DNA of 64,000 nucleotides from Bin125 sp026705025 (GTDB lineage: Bacteria; Chloroflexota; Dehalococcoidia; Bin125): the NCBI GenBank assembly GCA_026705025.1, contig JAPPBN010000036.1, positions 1 to 64,000 on the forward strand, read 5' to 3'. Position numbers and translations under genes: made by a program. Numbering within the stretch: the first letter of the stretch is position 1; every line of letters begins with the position of its first letter. This document shows, piece after piece, positions 1 to 6,899 of this stretch. Below the pieces are notes generated by a model. That model was not told the DNA's origin. It ran no database searches and worked only from the letters and a program-made list of their open reading frames with translations.

Positions 1-112
1 ATGCTGTGGCGGGGTCGAGCCGGGGGCCCCCCCCGGGACCCCCCCCGTGTTCTCCCCCCCCCCCCCCCCCCCCCCACCCCACTCCCCCCCCCCCCCCCCC
101 CCGCAATTGTCA
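1..112. other. Homopolymeric C-rich contig edge
   Basis: Runs of 7 to about 20 cytosines interrupted by single A, T or G bases fill roughly positions 27-102. No such tract occurs elsewhere in the window. The proline-only reading frame it creates (from base 47) is not a credible protein start. It is most simply read as a sequencing or assembly artefact at the end of a contig; a genuine poly-C tract cannot be excluded. Confidence 0.7.
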
Positions 113-163
113 AGCCACCAGCTCCTCGAAGCGTCTGACGCGCGTCCGATAGCCTCGCAATTC

Positions 164-499
164 ATGGCCGTCCCACCTGTCGGGCTCAAATCGAACGACG
201 CGACCGAGTACGAACTCGCTGTACACGGGCTGCACTTTGATGACGCAGTCGATGTCTGGAAGGGACCAGCGAAGTACTTCCCGCAAGCCGCGCGCGACGT
301 GTTCGATGAGTTTGGGAACCCGCATCGCCAGCCCGAGCGCATGAAGATGATCGGGCCTGACCGTCGCGGGCGGCTCCTGACGTTCATCCTGGAGCTACCG
401 GGAATCGATGGACAATCCCATGTTGTGACCGGATGGGAGTCGGATCGCGACGAGCAAACTCGCTACCATCATCCAGGAGGAAGGATGCGACGCCGATGA
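164..499 (+). CDS. BrnT-like toxin-family protein
   Basis: About 111 residues. The pattern resembles the BrnT/RelE-fold ribonuclease toxins: an N-terminal HGL-x-FDDAVDVW segment, a central RMKMIGPDRRGRLLTFILELP beta-strand region and a C-terminal VVTGWESDRDEQTRYH segment (family knowledge: BrnT proteins have HGV-x-FEEA, an IG-x-RGR-LL strand and an RRAT-x-x-E-RR-x-Y tail). The frame is open back into the C-rich contig edge, so the ATG at 164 is chosen because it gives a normal length; the true start could lie slightly upstream. The stop overlaps the next start in an ATGA arrangement, implying translational coupling, as expected for a toxin-antitoxin pair. Toxicity itself is inference; several BrnT-like proteins outside canonical pairs are uncharacterised. 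Confidence 0.6.
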   Translation: MAVPPVGLKSNDATEYELAVHGLHFDDAVDVWKGPAKYFPQAARDVFDEFGNPHRQPERMKMIGPDRRGRLLTFILELPGIDGQSHVVTGWESDRDEQTRYHHPGGRMRRR

Positions 500-750
500 C
501 GAAACAGCACAGCCCAGTGCATATCGAATCGCCGATTGACGATGTGGACGAGATTCCGTACGAGCGCTCCGAGATGGGGCCGGGAAAGTTTGGCTTGACC
601 GTTGATTTTTCTCGCGAGGAACTCGATCTGCTGCGGCGCGCTCACGGACCGGGGCCTGGCCTCATTCGATTCGTCAAGGCGGCGGCGTTGGAGCGGGCGG
701 ATGCGGAGGCGCGGCGTCGGTCGGAGGGTGAGTTGGGCGCGGCGGACTGA
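496..750 (+). CDS. Putative antitoxin partner of the BrnT-like protein
   Basis: 84-residue acidic/basic mixed protein starting at the ATG that overlaps the upstream stop (ATGA); a GGAGGAAGG stretch lies 9-16 bases before it. The C-terminal half (FSREELDLLRRAHGPGPGLI then RFVKAAALERADAEARRR) reads as a helix-turn-helix or ribbon-helix-helix-like dimerisation and DNA-binding segment, which is how antitoxins of BrnT-type toxins usually end. No specific family signature was recognised in the N-terminal half. Role inferred mainly from the overlap and order; in brnTA the toxin gene also comes first. Confidence 0.5.
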   Translation: MTKQHSPVHIESPIDDVDEIPYERSEMGPGKFGLTVDFSREELDLLRRAHGPGPGLIRFVKAAALERADAEARRRSEGELGAAD

Positions 751-822
751 TCGATCTGCCCTCTCGCCGTTCGCTGTTACCCTGCGCGGAAATCGCGAAC
801 GCTCCGAGAGGACTTCCCCAAC

Positions 823-1764
823 ATGACCAACAGCCCCCACTTCGGCGTCATGGTTCCCCAGATCAAGCGCACCTGGCAGGAGACGCAGCGCGCGGCCTCG
901 GCCTTTGAGGAGATGGGCTTCGACTCGCTCTGGGTCAACGACCATCTCTATGGCCCGCAGTCGCCCGCGATCCCCATGCTCGAGGCCTGGACCCTGGCCG
1001 CCGGCATCGCCGCCGTGACCGAGAAGCCGGAAATCGGCACGCTCGTCACGCCCGTCGGCATGCGCAACCCGGCCCACACCGGCAAGATGATCGCCACCGT
1101 CGACAACATCGCCGGCGGACGCATCATCCCCGGCTTCGGCTCCGGCTGGATGGCCCGCGAGTTCTCCGACTTCGGCATGCCCTTCGTTGGAACCCTCGAC
1201 CGTCTGCGCCAGCTCGAAGAGGGCTTGCAGATCTTCAAGGGCATGTTCGACGCCGACCAGGACGAGTTCTCGTTCGAGGGCGAGTTCTTCCACACCGAAA
1301 ACCTCGTCACGCAGCCCAAGCCCCCGCGCGACATGCCGATCCTCGTCGGCGGCGGTGGCGAGAAGGTGACCATGCGGATCGCCGCGCAGTACGCCGACAT
1401 CTGGAACAACTCGGCCGGCTCGCAGGACGACCTCGAGCACAAGGTCTCCGTCCTTCACGGCCACGCCGAGCGCCTCGGCCGCGACCCCTCGGAAATCCGA
1501 GTCTCGCAGCAGTGCCTGGTCACAATCGTCGACGACGACGCCAAGGTCCAGCCCATGGTCGAGCGAGCCCAGAAGATCTTCGGCGGTCACATGGGCAACC
1601 CGGCCGGCGACATGGCCCTGACCGGAACCCCGGACATGATCAAGGAACGAGTCAACCGCCACATGGAGCGCGGCTGCGACATGTTCATGATCGAGTTCTT
1701 CGGCCGAGACACGATCGAACCAGCCCAAATGTTCGCGGAGACGGTCATCCCCGAGTTCCGCTAG
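823..1764 (+). CDS. LLM-class (luciferase-like) flavin-dependent oxidoreductase
   Basis: 313 residues with the bacterial luciferase TIM-barrel pattern: FGVMVPQ at the N-terminus, ASAFEEMGFDSLWVNDH, GTLVTPVGMRNPAHTGKMIATVDNI and GFGSGWMAREF, then PPRDMPILVGGGGEKVTMRIAAQYADIWN. This subfamily is normally an FMN- or coenzyme F420-dependent monooxygenase or reductase acting on small organic substrates in the cytoplasm; cofactor and substrate cannot be read from the sequence. Its ATG at 823 gives the normal start immediately before the first strand. It is followed by a palindromic repeat that could end transcription. A second LLM gene lies at 28934-29857. Confidence 0.9.
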   Translation: MTNSPHFGVMVPQIKRTWQETQRAASAFEEMGFDSLWVNDHLYGPQSPAIPMLEAWTLAAGIAAVTEKPEIGTLVTPVGMRNPAHTGKMIATVDNIAGGRIIPGFGSGWMAREFSDFGMPFVGTLDRLRQLEEGLQIFKGMFDADQDEFSFEGEFFHTENLVTQPKPPRDMPILVGGGGEKVTMRIAAQYADIWNNSAGSQDDLEHKVSVLHGHAERLGRDPSEIRVSQQCLVTIVDDDAKVQPMVERAQKIFGGHMGNPAGDMALTGTPDMIKERVNRHMERGCDMFMIEFFGRDTIEPAQMFAETVIPEFR

Positions 1765-1790
1765 ACCGGCAATCCCCCTCTCCTTCCAGT

Positions 1791-1840
1791 CCCCTCTCCC
1801 TGAGGGAGAGGGTTAGGGTGAGGGCCCGCCTACGCGGGGA
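1791..1840. repeat. Type A palindromic repeat, copy 1
   Basis: CCCTCTCCCT-G-AGGGAGAGGG forms a perfect 10-bp hairpin (1792-1812), followed by TTAGGGTGAGGG and a second small hairpin CCCGC-CTAC-GCGGG. The same structure occurs near 5999, 6078, 26306 and 50307. It sits directly after the oxidoreductase stop, so it may also act as a transcription stop. It resembles a REP-type dispersed intergenic element. Confidence 0.85.
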
Positions 1841-1880
1841 GTGAAGGCCCGCTCCCGACGCCCCGACCTAAACTCGGCCA

Positions 1881-4800
1881 ATGGCTACCCACGAGCACAC
1901 GATCAACGTCGCCCTCGGCGAGGTACTCGCCGGACTCCGACCGCACAGCTGGCGAGTCCACGCCGAGGAGACCCGCACGCTCCAGCACGCGGCCAAGCAG
2001 CCCGACATCCTGATCGAAGAAGCGTCCCAATGGCCCGTGGTCATCGAGGCCGAGCGCACCAATCATCCCAGCGCCGAGCAGGATGCCCTCGGCCGTCTGG
2101 GATTGATCGTCAATGAGACCGGCAAGCCAATCGAGAGCGCCATCGCCCTTGTTTATCCGCAGTCGGTCCTCAATCTGAATGGACAGCCACTGCGCGACGA
2201 ACTCGGTCGCACCGACGGTCTGGAATACGCCCTCTATACCCGCACCATCGCGGGCGGCGAGGAACGCCTGCCCGAGTCCGGCTGGCTCAACGGCTCAGCC
2301 AAGGACCTCGCCATGCTCGCCCACCGAGCCTCGATGCCCGCTCCTCGCATCGAGCGCCTCGGCGTGGTGCTGGAACAGGGCATTGAGAACGCTGCCCACC
2401 GCTTCACCGAGCGACACGGCTCCCATGAGGCCGGCGAACTCGGACCCGAAATCGCCGAGCTGTTGGGGCAAGCCGATGACCAGGGTGGCCAGACTCGCCG
2501 CATGGCGATGACTGTGCTGATCAACGCCCTCATCTTCCACGAAGCCCTCGCCGAAGCCGGCTTCCGCATCGAACGATCTGAACCTCCCCCTCCGGGGGAG
2601 GTGTCGCAGAGCGACGGAGGGGGCCCTTCGCAGGCCGACAGCGACCAATCCTCGGCTGGCCGCCGAGTCCACTCCCTCTCCCACTTCCGCGACTCCGACT
2701 ACAGTTACCGGCGCGACGCCCTCACCGACGAGTGGAACCTCATCCTCGACGTCAACTATTGGCCCATCTTCGCCACCGCCCGAGAAATCCTGATCAAGCT
2801 GCCCATCGCCACCGTCGGCGACGTCCTCCAACCCCTCTGGAACGCCGCCAACCAGCTCGTCCAGGGCGGAGTGACCAAGTCCCACGACCTGACCGGCGTC
2901 ATCTTCCAGCGCCTCATCGCCGACCGCAAGTTCCTGGCCACCTTCTACACCCGACCGGCTGCCGCCGCGCTGCTCGCCGGACTCGCCATCCCCGCCGACC
3001 GCGCGCCCGGCGGCGCCGAGTGGGGCGACGAGGAAACCATCGCCGCGCTCCAGATCGGCGACTTCGCCTGCGGCACCGGCACCCTGCTCTCCGCCGCCTA
3101 CCAGCGCATCTCCCTGCTTCACGAGCTCAACGGCGGCGACCCGCGCAAGCTCCACGCCCCCATGATGAAGCACGGACTGGTCGGCCTCGACGTCCTCAAC
3201 ATCGCCGTCCACCTCACCGCGACGATGCTCGCAGGAGCACACCCAGATGTTGAGTTCGAAGGCGAATGCCTGCTCACTATGCCTTACGGCGGTGACTCAG
3301 CCTCAATCGGCTCGCTGGAGCTACTGGCAGAGCACGTTCAGTCTCAGATGATCCAACAAGCCGCTGCAATCACTGCCGGTGGACGCAACCCTCAGGACGT
3401 GGTCGACCTGATGACTCGCGTAGGTCACGGCAAGTTCGACCTGGTGATTATGAATCCGCCATTCACTCGTCAGGGAGGGCAGGAAGCCGATCGAGTTGGC
3501 ATCGGCAATGCTGCGTTTGCTGCGTTCGAGACGGATCGCAAGACCCAGGATGCCATGCAGAAACAGTTGCGCCGAGTTTCCGGTGCAGAGCGACTCGGAT
3601 CGGGCAACGCCGGCGTCGCGGCGCACTTCGTGGACCTGGGCCTCCGCAAGCTGCGGCCAGGTGGGACGTTGGCGATGGTACTGCCGCTGAGCAGCATGAG
3701 CGGCCTCACTTGGGACATTGTGCGTAGCGCGATCAGGAAGCGGTGCAGCGATGTGACAGTAGTAACGATTGCTGCCAACCGTTCGTCTGAAAGGTCGTTC
3801 TCCGCCGACACCGGCATGGCCGAGTGCCTTCTAGTTGCGACCAAGGGAGGACAAAACTCCGAAGTCAGGACGCACGCGACCTTTGTTGTGCTCAATCGAC
3901 AGCCTGCTTCGCTCACGGAAGGAGCAGGAATCGCGAGTGACATTGCCTGTGCTCACAGTGAGGGAGAGATTAGGAGTATCGAGGACTCGGCAGCGTCGCC
4001 TGTGCCGATCGAACTCGGCAGCGTCCAAGTTGGCTCGGTGACACATGCTCCGCTGCCAGAGACTGGCCCGTGGCCAATGGTTGGCATTGCCGACCTGTCT
4101 CTCGCACAGCTGGCATTCGTACTGGAGGCTGGCAGCCTCTTAGAAATCGGCAATCCAGTCGCGTTGAACCACACCATAGGTATCGCTCAGGTTGGCGAAC
4201 TGGGCCGAATGGGACCATATGACTTGGACATTCGGTCGGACCTCACAGACGGCAGTCCACGTGGTCCGTTTAACCACATCTATCCGATGCAGTCGGCGAT
4301 GCCGACCTATCCAATGCTATGGAATCACGACGCGCAGAAGGAGCGCAAGTTGATCGTGTCCCCTGACTCTGAAGGCGAAGTCAAAGCGTGGCCTTCTGAC
4401 CAGGAAACAATCGACAGAAAGGCCGCGGCTGTTTGGGCAACCGCCACACGTGCCCACTACAACCGCGATTTACGATTCAACTCGCAATCGCTGATTGTCG
4501 CGATGACTGAACGGAAATGTGTCGGTGGCATTGCATGGCCATCGCTAATGCTCGGCGATCCAGCGCACGAGTCTGCTTTCTCCCTATGGTGCAACTCGAC
4601 GCTTGGCTTGCTGCTGCACTGGTGGGTGACCAACAAGACACAAGACGGTAGGGGACGGACGACAATCACCAATATCCCCAACATCCCGACCCTCGACACC
4701 CGCGCCCTCACCGACGAGCAGCACGCCAAGGCAAAGCGCCAATTCGACCTCCTCCGCGACGAGCGTTTCCTCCCCTTCGACCAGATCGACGAGGACCCGG

Positions 4801-4994
4801 CCCGCGCCAAACTCGACCGCGCCATCCTCGTCGACGTCCTCGGCCTGCCCGAGTCGCTCGTCGAACCCGGCGGCCCCATCGACCTCATCCGCCGCAAACT
4901 CGCCCGAGAACCCCAGATCCACGGCGGCAAGAAGTCCCGCGTCGTCTTCACCGACAAGGGCGAAAAGTCAGTCCCCCGCGACGATCGATCCTGA
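1881..4994 (+). CDS. Single-chain restriction-modification-like N6-adenine DNA methyltransferase (Type IIG-like)
   Basis: 1037 residues. N-terminal region: PDILIEE (D42) followed by VVIEAE (E56, E58), a PD-(D/E)XK-nuclease-like layout in which the usual lysine is Glu. A helical region follows, then the methyltransferase: SAM motif I DFACGTGTLL (about 394-403) and catalytic motif IV NPPF (about 524-527), the gamma-class adenine methylase signature. The C-terminal ~450 residues would hold target recognition. This order suggests a Type IIG-like enzyme able to methylate and cut. No separate hsdR, hsdS or regulator is adjacent. Two oddities: residues about 235-248 (PPPPGEVSQSDGGG) are encoded by a dispersed palindromic repeat, and bases ~3240-4680 have visibly lower third-position GC than either end, suggesting mosaic replacement. 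Nuclease activity is inference; an orphan methylase is the alternative. Confidence 0.85.
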   Translation: MATHEHTINVALGEVLAGLRPHSWRVHAEETRTLQHAAKQPDILIEEASQWPVVIEAERTNHPSAEQDALGRLGLIVNETGKPIESAIALVYPQSVLNLNGQPLRDELGRTDGLEYALYTRTIAGGEERLPESGWLNGSAKDLAMLAHRASMPAPRIERLGVVLEQGIENAAHRFTERHGSHEAGELGPEIAELLGQADDQGGQTRRMAMTVLINALIFHEALAEAGFRIERSEPPPPGEVSQSDGGGPSQADSDQSSAGRRVHSLSHFRDSDYSYRRDALTDEWNLILDVNYWPIFATAREILIKLPIATVGDVLQPLWNAANQLVQGGVTKSHDLTGVIFQRLIADRKFLATFYTRPAAAALLAGLAIPADRAPGGAEWGDEETIAALQIGDFACGTGTLLSAAYQRISLLHELNGGDPRKLHAPMMKHGLVGLDVLNIAVHLTATMLAGAHPDVEFEGECLLTMPYGGDSASIGSLELLAEHVQSQMIQQAAAITAGGRNPQDVVDLMTRVGHGKFDLVIMNPPFTRQGGQEADRVGIGNAAFAAFETDRKTQDAMQKQLRRVSGAERLGSGNAGVAAHFVDLGLRKLRPGGTLAMVLPLSSMSGLTWDIVRSAIRKRCSDVTVVTIAANRSSERSFSADTGMAECLLVATKGGQNSEVRTHATFVVLNRQPASLTEGAGIASDIACAHSEGEIRSIEDSAASPVPIELGSVQVGSVTHAPLPETGPWPMVGIADLSLAQLAFVLEAGSLLEIGNPVALNHTIGIAQVGELGRMGPYDLDIRSDLTDGSPRGPFNHIYPMQSAMPTYPMLWNHDAQKERKLIVSPDSEGEVKAWPSDQETIDRKAAAVWATATRAHYNRDLRFNSQSLIVAMTERKCVGGIAWPSLMLGDPAHESAFSLWCNSTLGLLLHWWVTNKTQDGRGRTTITNIPNIPTLDTRALTDEQHAKAKRQFDLLRDERFLPFDQIDEDPARAKLDRAILVDVLGLPESLVEPGGPIDLIRRKLAREPQIHGGKKSRVVFTDKGEKSVPRDDRS
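2582..2624. repeat. Type B 43-bp palindromic repeat inside a coding region
   Basis: Matches the intergenic copies at 32629-32671 and 55272-55314 (reverse) over all 43 bases with a few substitutions: CCTCCCCCTC-Y-GGGGGAGG hairpin, then GTGTCRC...GYGAC hairpin, then GGAGGGGGC. Here it lies wholly within the methyltransferase frame and codes for a Pro/Gly/Ser linker between the nuclease-like and methyltransferase parts. Confidence 0.85.
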
Positions 4995-5336
4995 GCCCTC
5001 AACCTCTACCGCGCCGAAACCTCTCCATAGGCTCCGCTCACTCCTCTGTCGCCACGGTAACCTCTCTCCACCCACAAGAACATCCGTCCGCATACAATCG
5101 ATGCCGCCAGAACGCCTGGCCATCAGACGACGGAGCACGCATGACCAATTTCACCCCCAGAACCAACACCCGGACTGACCCGGATCCAGCGGGAAAGACC
5201 GGGAACGACACTCACCGGAACTGGCATAACCGAGACAAATCTGGACAAATCTGGACTGATCTGGACACTTTTTCGCAGAACTCTCAATCCAGAGCGCCAG
5301 AACTGTCCAAAACTGTCCGAACTCCCCGCCCGACCC
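4995..5336. other. Non-coding stretch with a 10-bp phased CTGGAC array
   Basis: No credible gene was seen here; the plus-strand frame starting at 5141 is a shadow of the methyltransferase gene on the other strand. The first ~145 bases hold nothing recognisable. From about 5171 a 10-bp periodic array begins (separate entry). The stretch lies between two convergent genes, so it contains both of their 3' ends. Confidence 0.7.
5221..5325. repeat. Helix-phased 10-bp direct repeats (CTGGACNNNN) with inverted copies
   Basis: CTGGAC recurs at exactly 5241, 5251 and 5261, with degenerate units in the same register at 5221 (CTGGCA) and 5231 (CGAGAC), and possibly back to 5171 (CGGACT). After a 40-base gap the inverted form CTGTCC appears at 5303 and 5313, again 10 bases apart. 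Ten base pairs is about one helical turn, so all copies face the same side of DNA. A similar array is at 40192-40268. Function unknown. Confidence 0.7.
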
Positions 5337-5993
5337 TCACTCCGCCGGCGTTCGCGACTGCACGACGTACATCGGATCGCTCCGACCCTTGGCTGGCGAG
5401 ATGTCGTGCCATTGCGGCGCCTCGAAGGCGTCTGAGTAGTGGAAGTAGGCGCCGACCATCTGCACGTGGCCGTCGTCGCCCATCCCCTGCCAGAGCCAGA
5501 CCGCCTTGGTCGGGAAGCAACGGTTTGAGAACGACACGATGCAGCCGCCGCCAGGCCTCAGCACCCGCCCGATCTCGCGAAACACCTCCAGCGGACGGGT
5601 CAGGTACTGCACCGAGACCGCGATCGTCACCACGTCGAACTCGCCGTCGCCATAGGGCAGCACCGGGTCCGCGTTCAGGTCATGCACGACCCACTCGGTC
5701 AGCTGCGGGTTCTCGGCCAGCTCCTCGGCGTTCATCCCCAGTCCGGCGACCCGCTCCGACTCGAGGTCGTCCGGGTAGTGCGAGACCCACGACGACATCA
5801 GGTCGAGCAGCCGACCCCCCTCCGACATTAGTGGGGGCAGGAATTTGGAGTAGTGCTCGCGCAGCGCGCCGATCGCTGCGTCGTCGATGTGCGTGACCAG
5901 CCGCGGCTCGACGTAGAAGTTGGCGTCGTTGGAATCGTCCACGCGTCTGAAGTGGGCGTCTTCGAAGGGAGGATCTGCGGGTTGATCGGACAC
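5337..5993 (-). CDS. SAM-dependent methyltransferase (Methyltransf_11 type)
   Basis: 218 residues. GRLLDLMSSWVSH replaces the usual glycine-rich motif I, and the rest is standard: DLNADPVLPYGDGEFDVVTIAVSVQYLTRP (motifs III/IV) and EIGRVLRPGGGCIVSFSNR (motif V/VI). The reading frame stays open upstream into a type A repeat, so the GTG at 5993 (VSDQPADPPFEDAHF) is preferred over the ATGs at 6062 and 6020, which lie inside the repeat. The substrate is unknown; small-molecule methylation is likely. The unusual motif I, LLDLMSSW rather than VLDxGxGxG, is shared by a group of such proteins in my memory of the family, and means SAM binding should not be taken for granted. Confidence 0.75.
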   Translation of the reverse strand: MSDQPADPPFEDAHFRRVDDSNDANFYVEPRLVTHIDDAAIGALREHYSKFLPPLMSEGGRLLDLMSSWVSHYPDDLESERVAGLGMNAEELAENPQLTEWVVHDLNADPVLPYGDGEFDVVTIAVSVQYLTRPLEVFREIGRVLRPGGGCIVSFSNRCFPTKAVWLWQGMGDDGHVQMVGAYFHYSDAFEAPQWHDISPAKGRSDPMYVVQSRTPAE

Positions 5994-5998
5994 TGTGG

Positions 5999-6056
5999 CC
6001 CTCACCCTAACCCCCCGCATCAAGTGCGGGGCAGGCTTCTCCCTCAGGGAGAGGGG
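5999..6056. repeat. Type A palindromic repeat, copy 2 (with inserted second hairpin)
   Basis: Reverse orientation. The outer parts CCCTCACCCTAA and TCTCCCTCAGGGAGAGGGG match the type A consensus; between them lies a second hairpin CCCCGCATCAAGTGCGGGG. The same two-hairpin layout is seen in the copy at 26306. Confidence 0.8.
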
Positions 6057-6077
6057 ACACACGCTCCCGCTCTTCCT

Positions 6078-6112
6078 CCCTCTCCCTCTGGGAGAGGGCT
6101 GGGGTGAGGGTC
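6078..6112. repeat. Type A palindromic repeat, copy 3
   Basis: CCCTCTCCCT-C-TGGGAGAGGG hairpin followed by CTGGGGTGAGGG. It lies immediately downstream of the small membrane protein gene (stop at 6117 on the minus strand) and only about 20 bases from copy 2, so the two form a tail-to-tail pair of opposite orientation. Confidence 0.8.
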
Positions 6113-6116
6113 CTGC

Positions 6117-6326
6117 CTAGAACTTGGGCGGCTTGGGCAGAATGTAGGCGGCCGAGAGTCCGAGCAGGATCGCCGACAGCGCGATCCCGATCACGATCGC
6201 CACGATCTGTCCTGCGTGCAGTCCGCCGCCACCCTCTCCGCCGGCAGCCATCGCCACGCCGCCCAACAGGACGGCGGCGATGAATGCGACGGACAGAGTC
6301 AAGGTGCGCAGCATGGCGAGATTCAC
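6117..6326 (-). CDS. Small two-helix membrane or exported protein
   Basis: 69 residues: an N-terminal hydrophobic segment (about 8-28, LTLSVAFIAAVLLGGVAMAA, possibly a cleavable signal with an AMA-A site), a glycine-rich spacer GGEGGGG, and a second hydrophobic helix (about 41-63) ending PKPPKF. No family recognised. It starts 7 bases after the DinB-like stop on the same strand and is probably cotranscribed with it. The short length makes it less certain than its neighbours, but the composition is typical of a real membrane protein. Confidence 0.6.
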   Translation of the reverse strand: MNLAMLRTLTLSVAFIAAVLLGGVAMAAGGEGGGGLHAGQIVAIVIGIALSAILLGLSAAYILPKPPKF

Positions 6327-6332
6327 TCCGGG

Positions 6333-6776
6333 CTAGAAGGCCGGGCGGCTGATCTGCGCGGCGTGGTCGGCCAGGTGCCAGGTGTTCATCGCCATCAGGC
6401 CCGCCACCGGCACTGCGGCCATGCCCTCGCCACCCTGGGACTTGCCCAGTTCCTCGTCCTGCACGTACTTGATCTTGCTGTTGGCCGCCTCTGCGACGGC
6501 GTCCAGCGCGGCCAGCGCGTCGTCGGGAGTGGCGAACTCGGTGCTGGTCAGCGGGTTGTCCGGGCCGTCGTAGCCGCAGGCGGCGCACACGCCGGTGGCG
6601 AACATCATCTCCGCCGGGATCACATGCTCGGCGGTCTGGCGCGGCGACCAACCGGCCTCACCATCGTCGGCCGTGCCCTTGGGCGTTTCCCAGGCGTCGC
6701 CAGATGTCTGGATGGCCACGCGCAGGGCTGCCCGCGCTCCGTCAATCCCGGCTCGCAGTTCGTCAGCAGTCGGCAT
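6333..6776 (-). CDS. DinB-like four-helix protein
   Basis: 147 residues beginning MPTADELRAGIDGARAALR. The pattern WSPRQTAEHVIPAEMMFATG in the first half and MNTWHLADHAAQISR at the end matches the DinB/YfiT-like fold, in which three histidines bind a divalent metal; H-x-x-x-H is visible at the C-terminus. Such proteins often act as thiol-dependent transferases or are of unknown function. The ATG at 6776 is chosen over the one at 6824 because AAGGAG lies 9 bases upstream and the longer form would run into the divergent promoter region. Divergent from the oxidoreductase at 6900. Confidence 0.65.
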   Translation of the reverse strand: MPTADELRAGIDGARAALRVAIQTSGDAWETPKGTADDGEAGWSPRQTAEHVIPAEMMFATGVCAACGYDGPDNPLTSTEFATPDDALAALDAVAEAANSKIKYVQDEELGKSQGGEGMAAVPVAGLMAMNTWHLADHAAQISRPAF

Positions 6777-6899
6777 CTCGTGTACTCCTTGGTTGGGGAC
6801 GTTCGAATGGTTCTCAAGCAGCATAGGACAGGCTCGGACTACCCTGACCTCGACTCTTCAGACCTTCACGACCAATCGCGCGACACGGAGGAATCGGCC

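Noticed and set aside
469..1728. Long minus-strand open frame opposite the first LLM oxidoreductase
   Set aside because: It covers a well-supported plus-strand gene and its translation is low-complexity (His/Asp/Leu/Gly-rich) with no recognisable motifs, which is usual for antisense frames in high-GC DNA.
5141..5896. Plus-strand frame of about 250 residues opposite the methyltransferase
   Set aside because: Its translation is Arg/Pro/Ser-rich and it lies over the methyltransferase gene and the 10-bp repeat array. The methyltransferase has clear SAM-enzyme motifs on the other strand.
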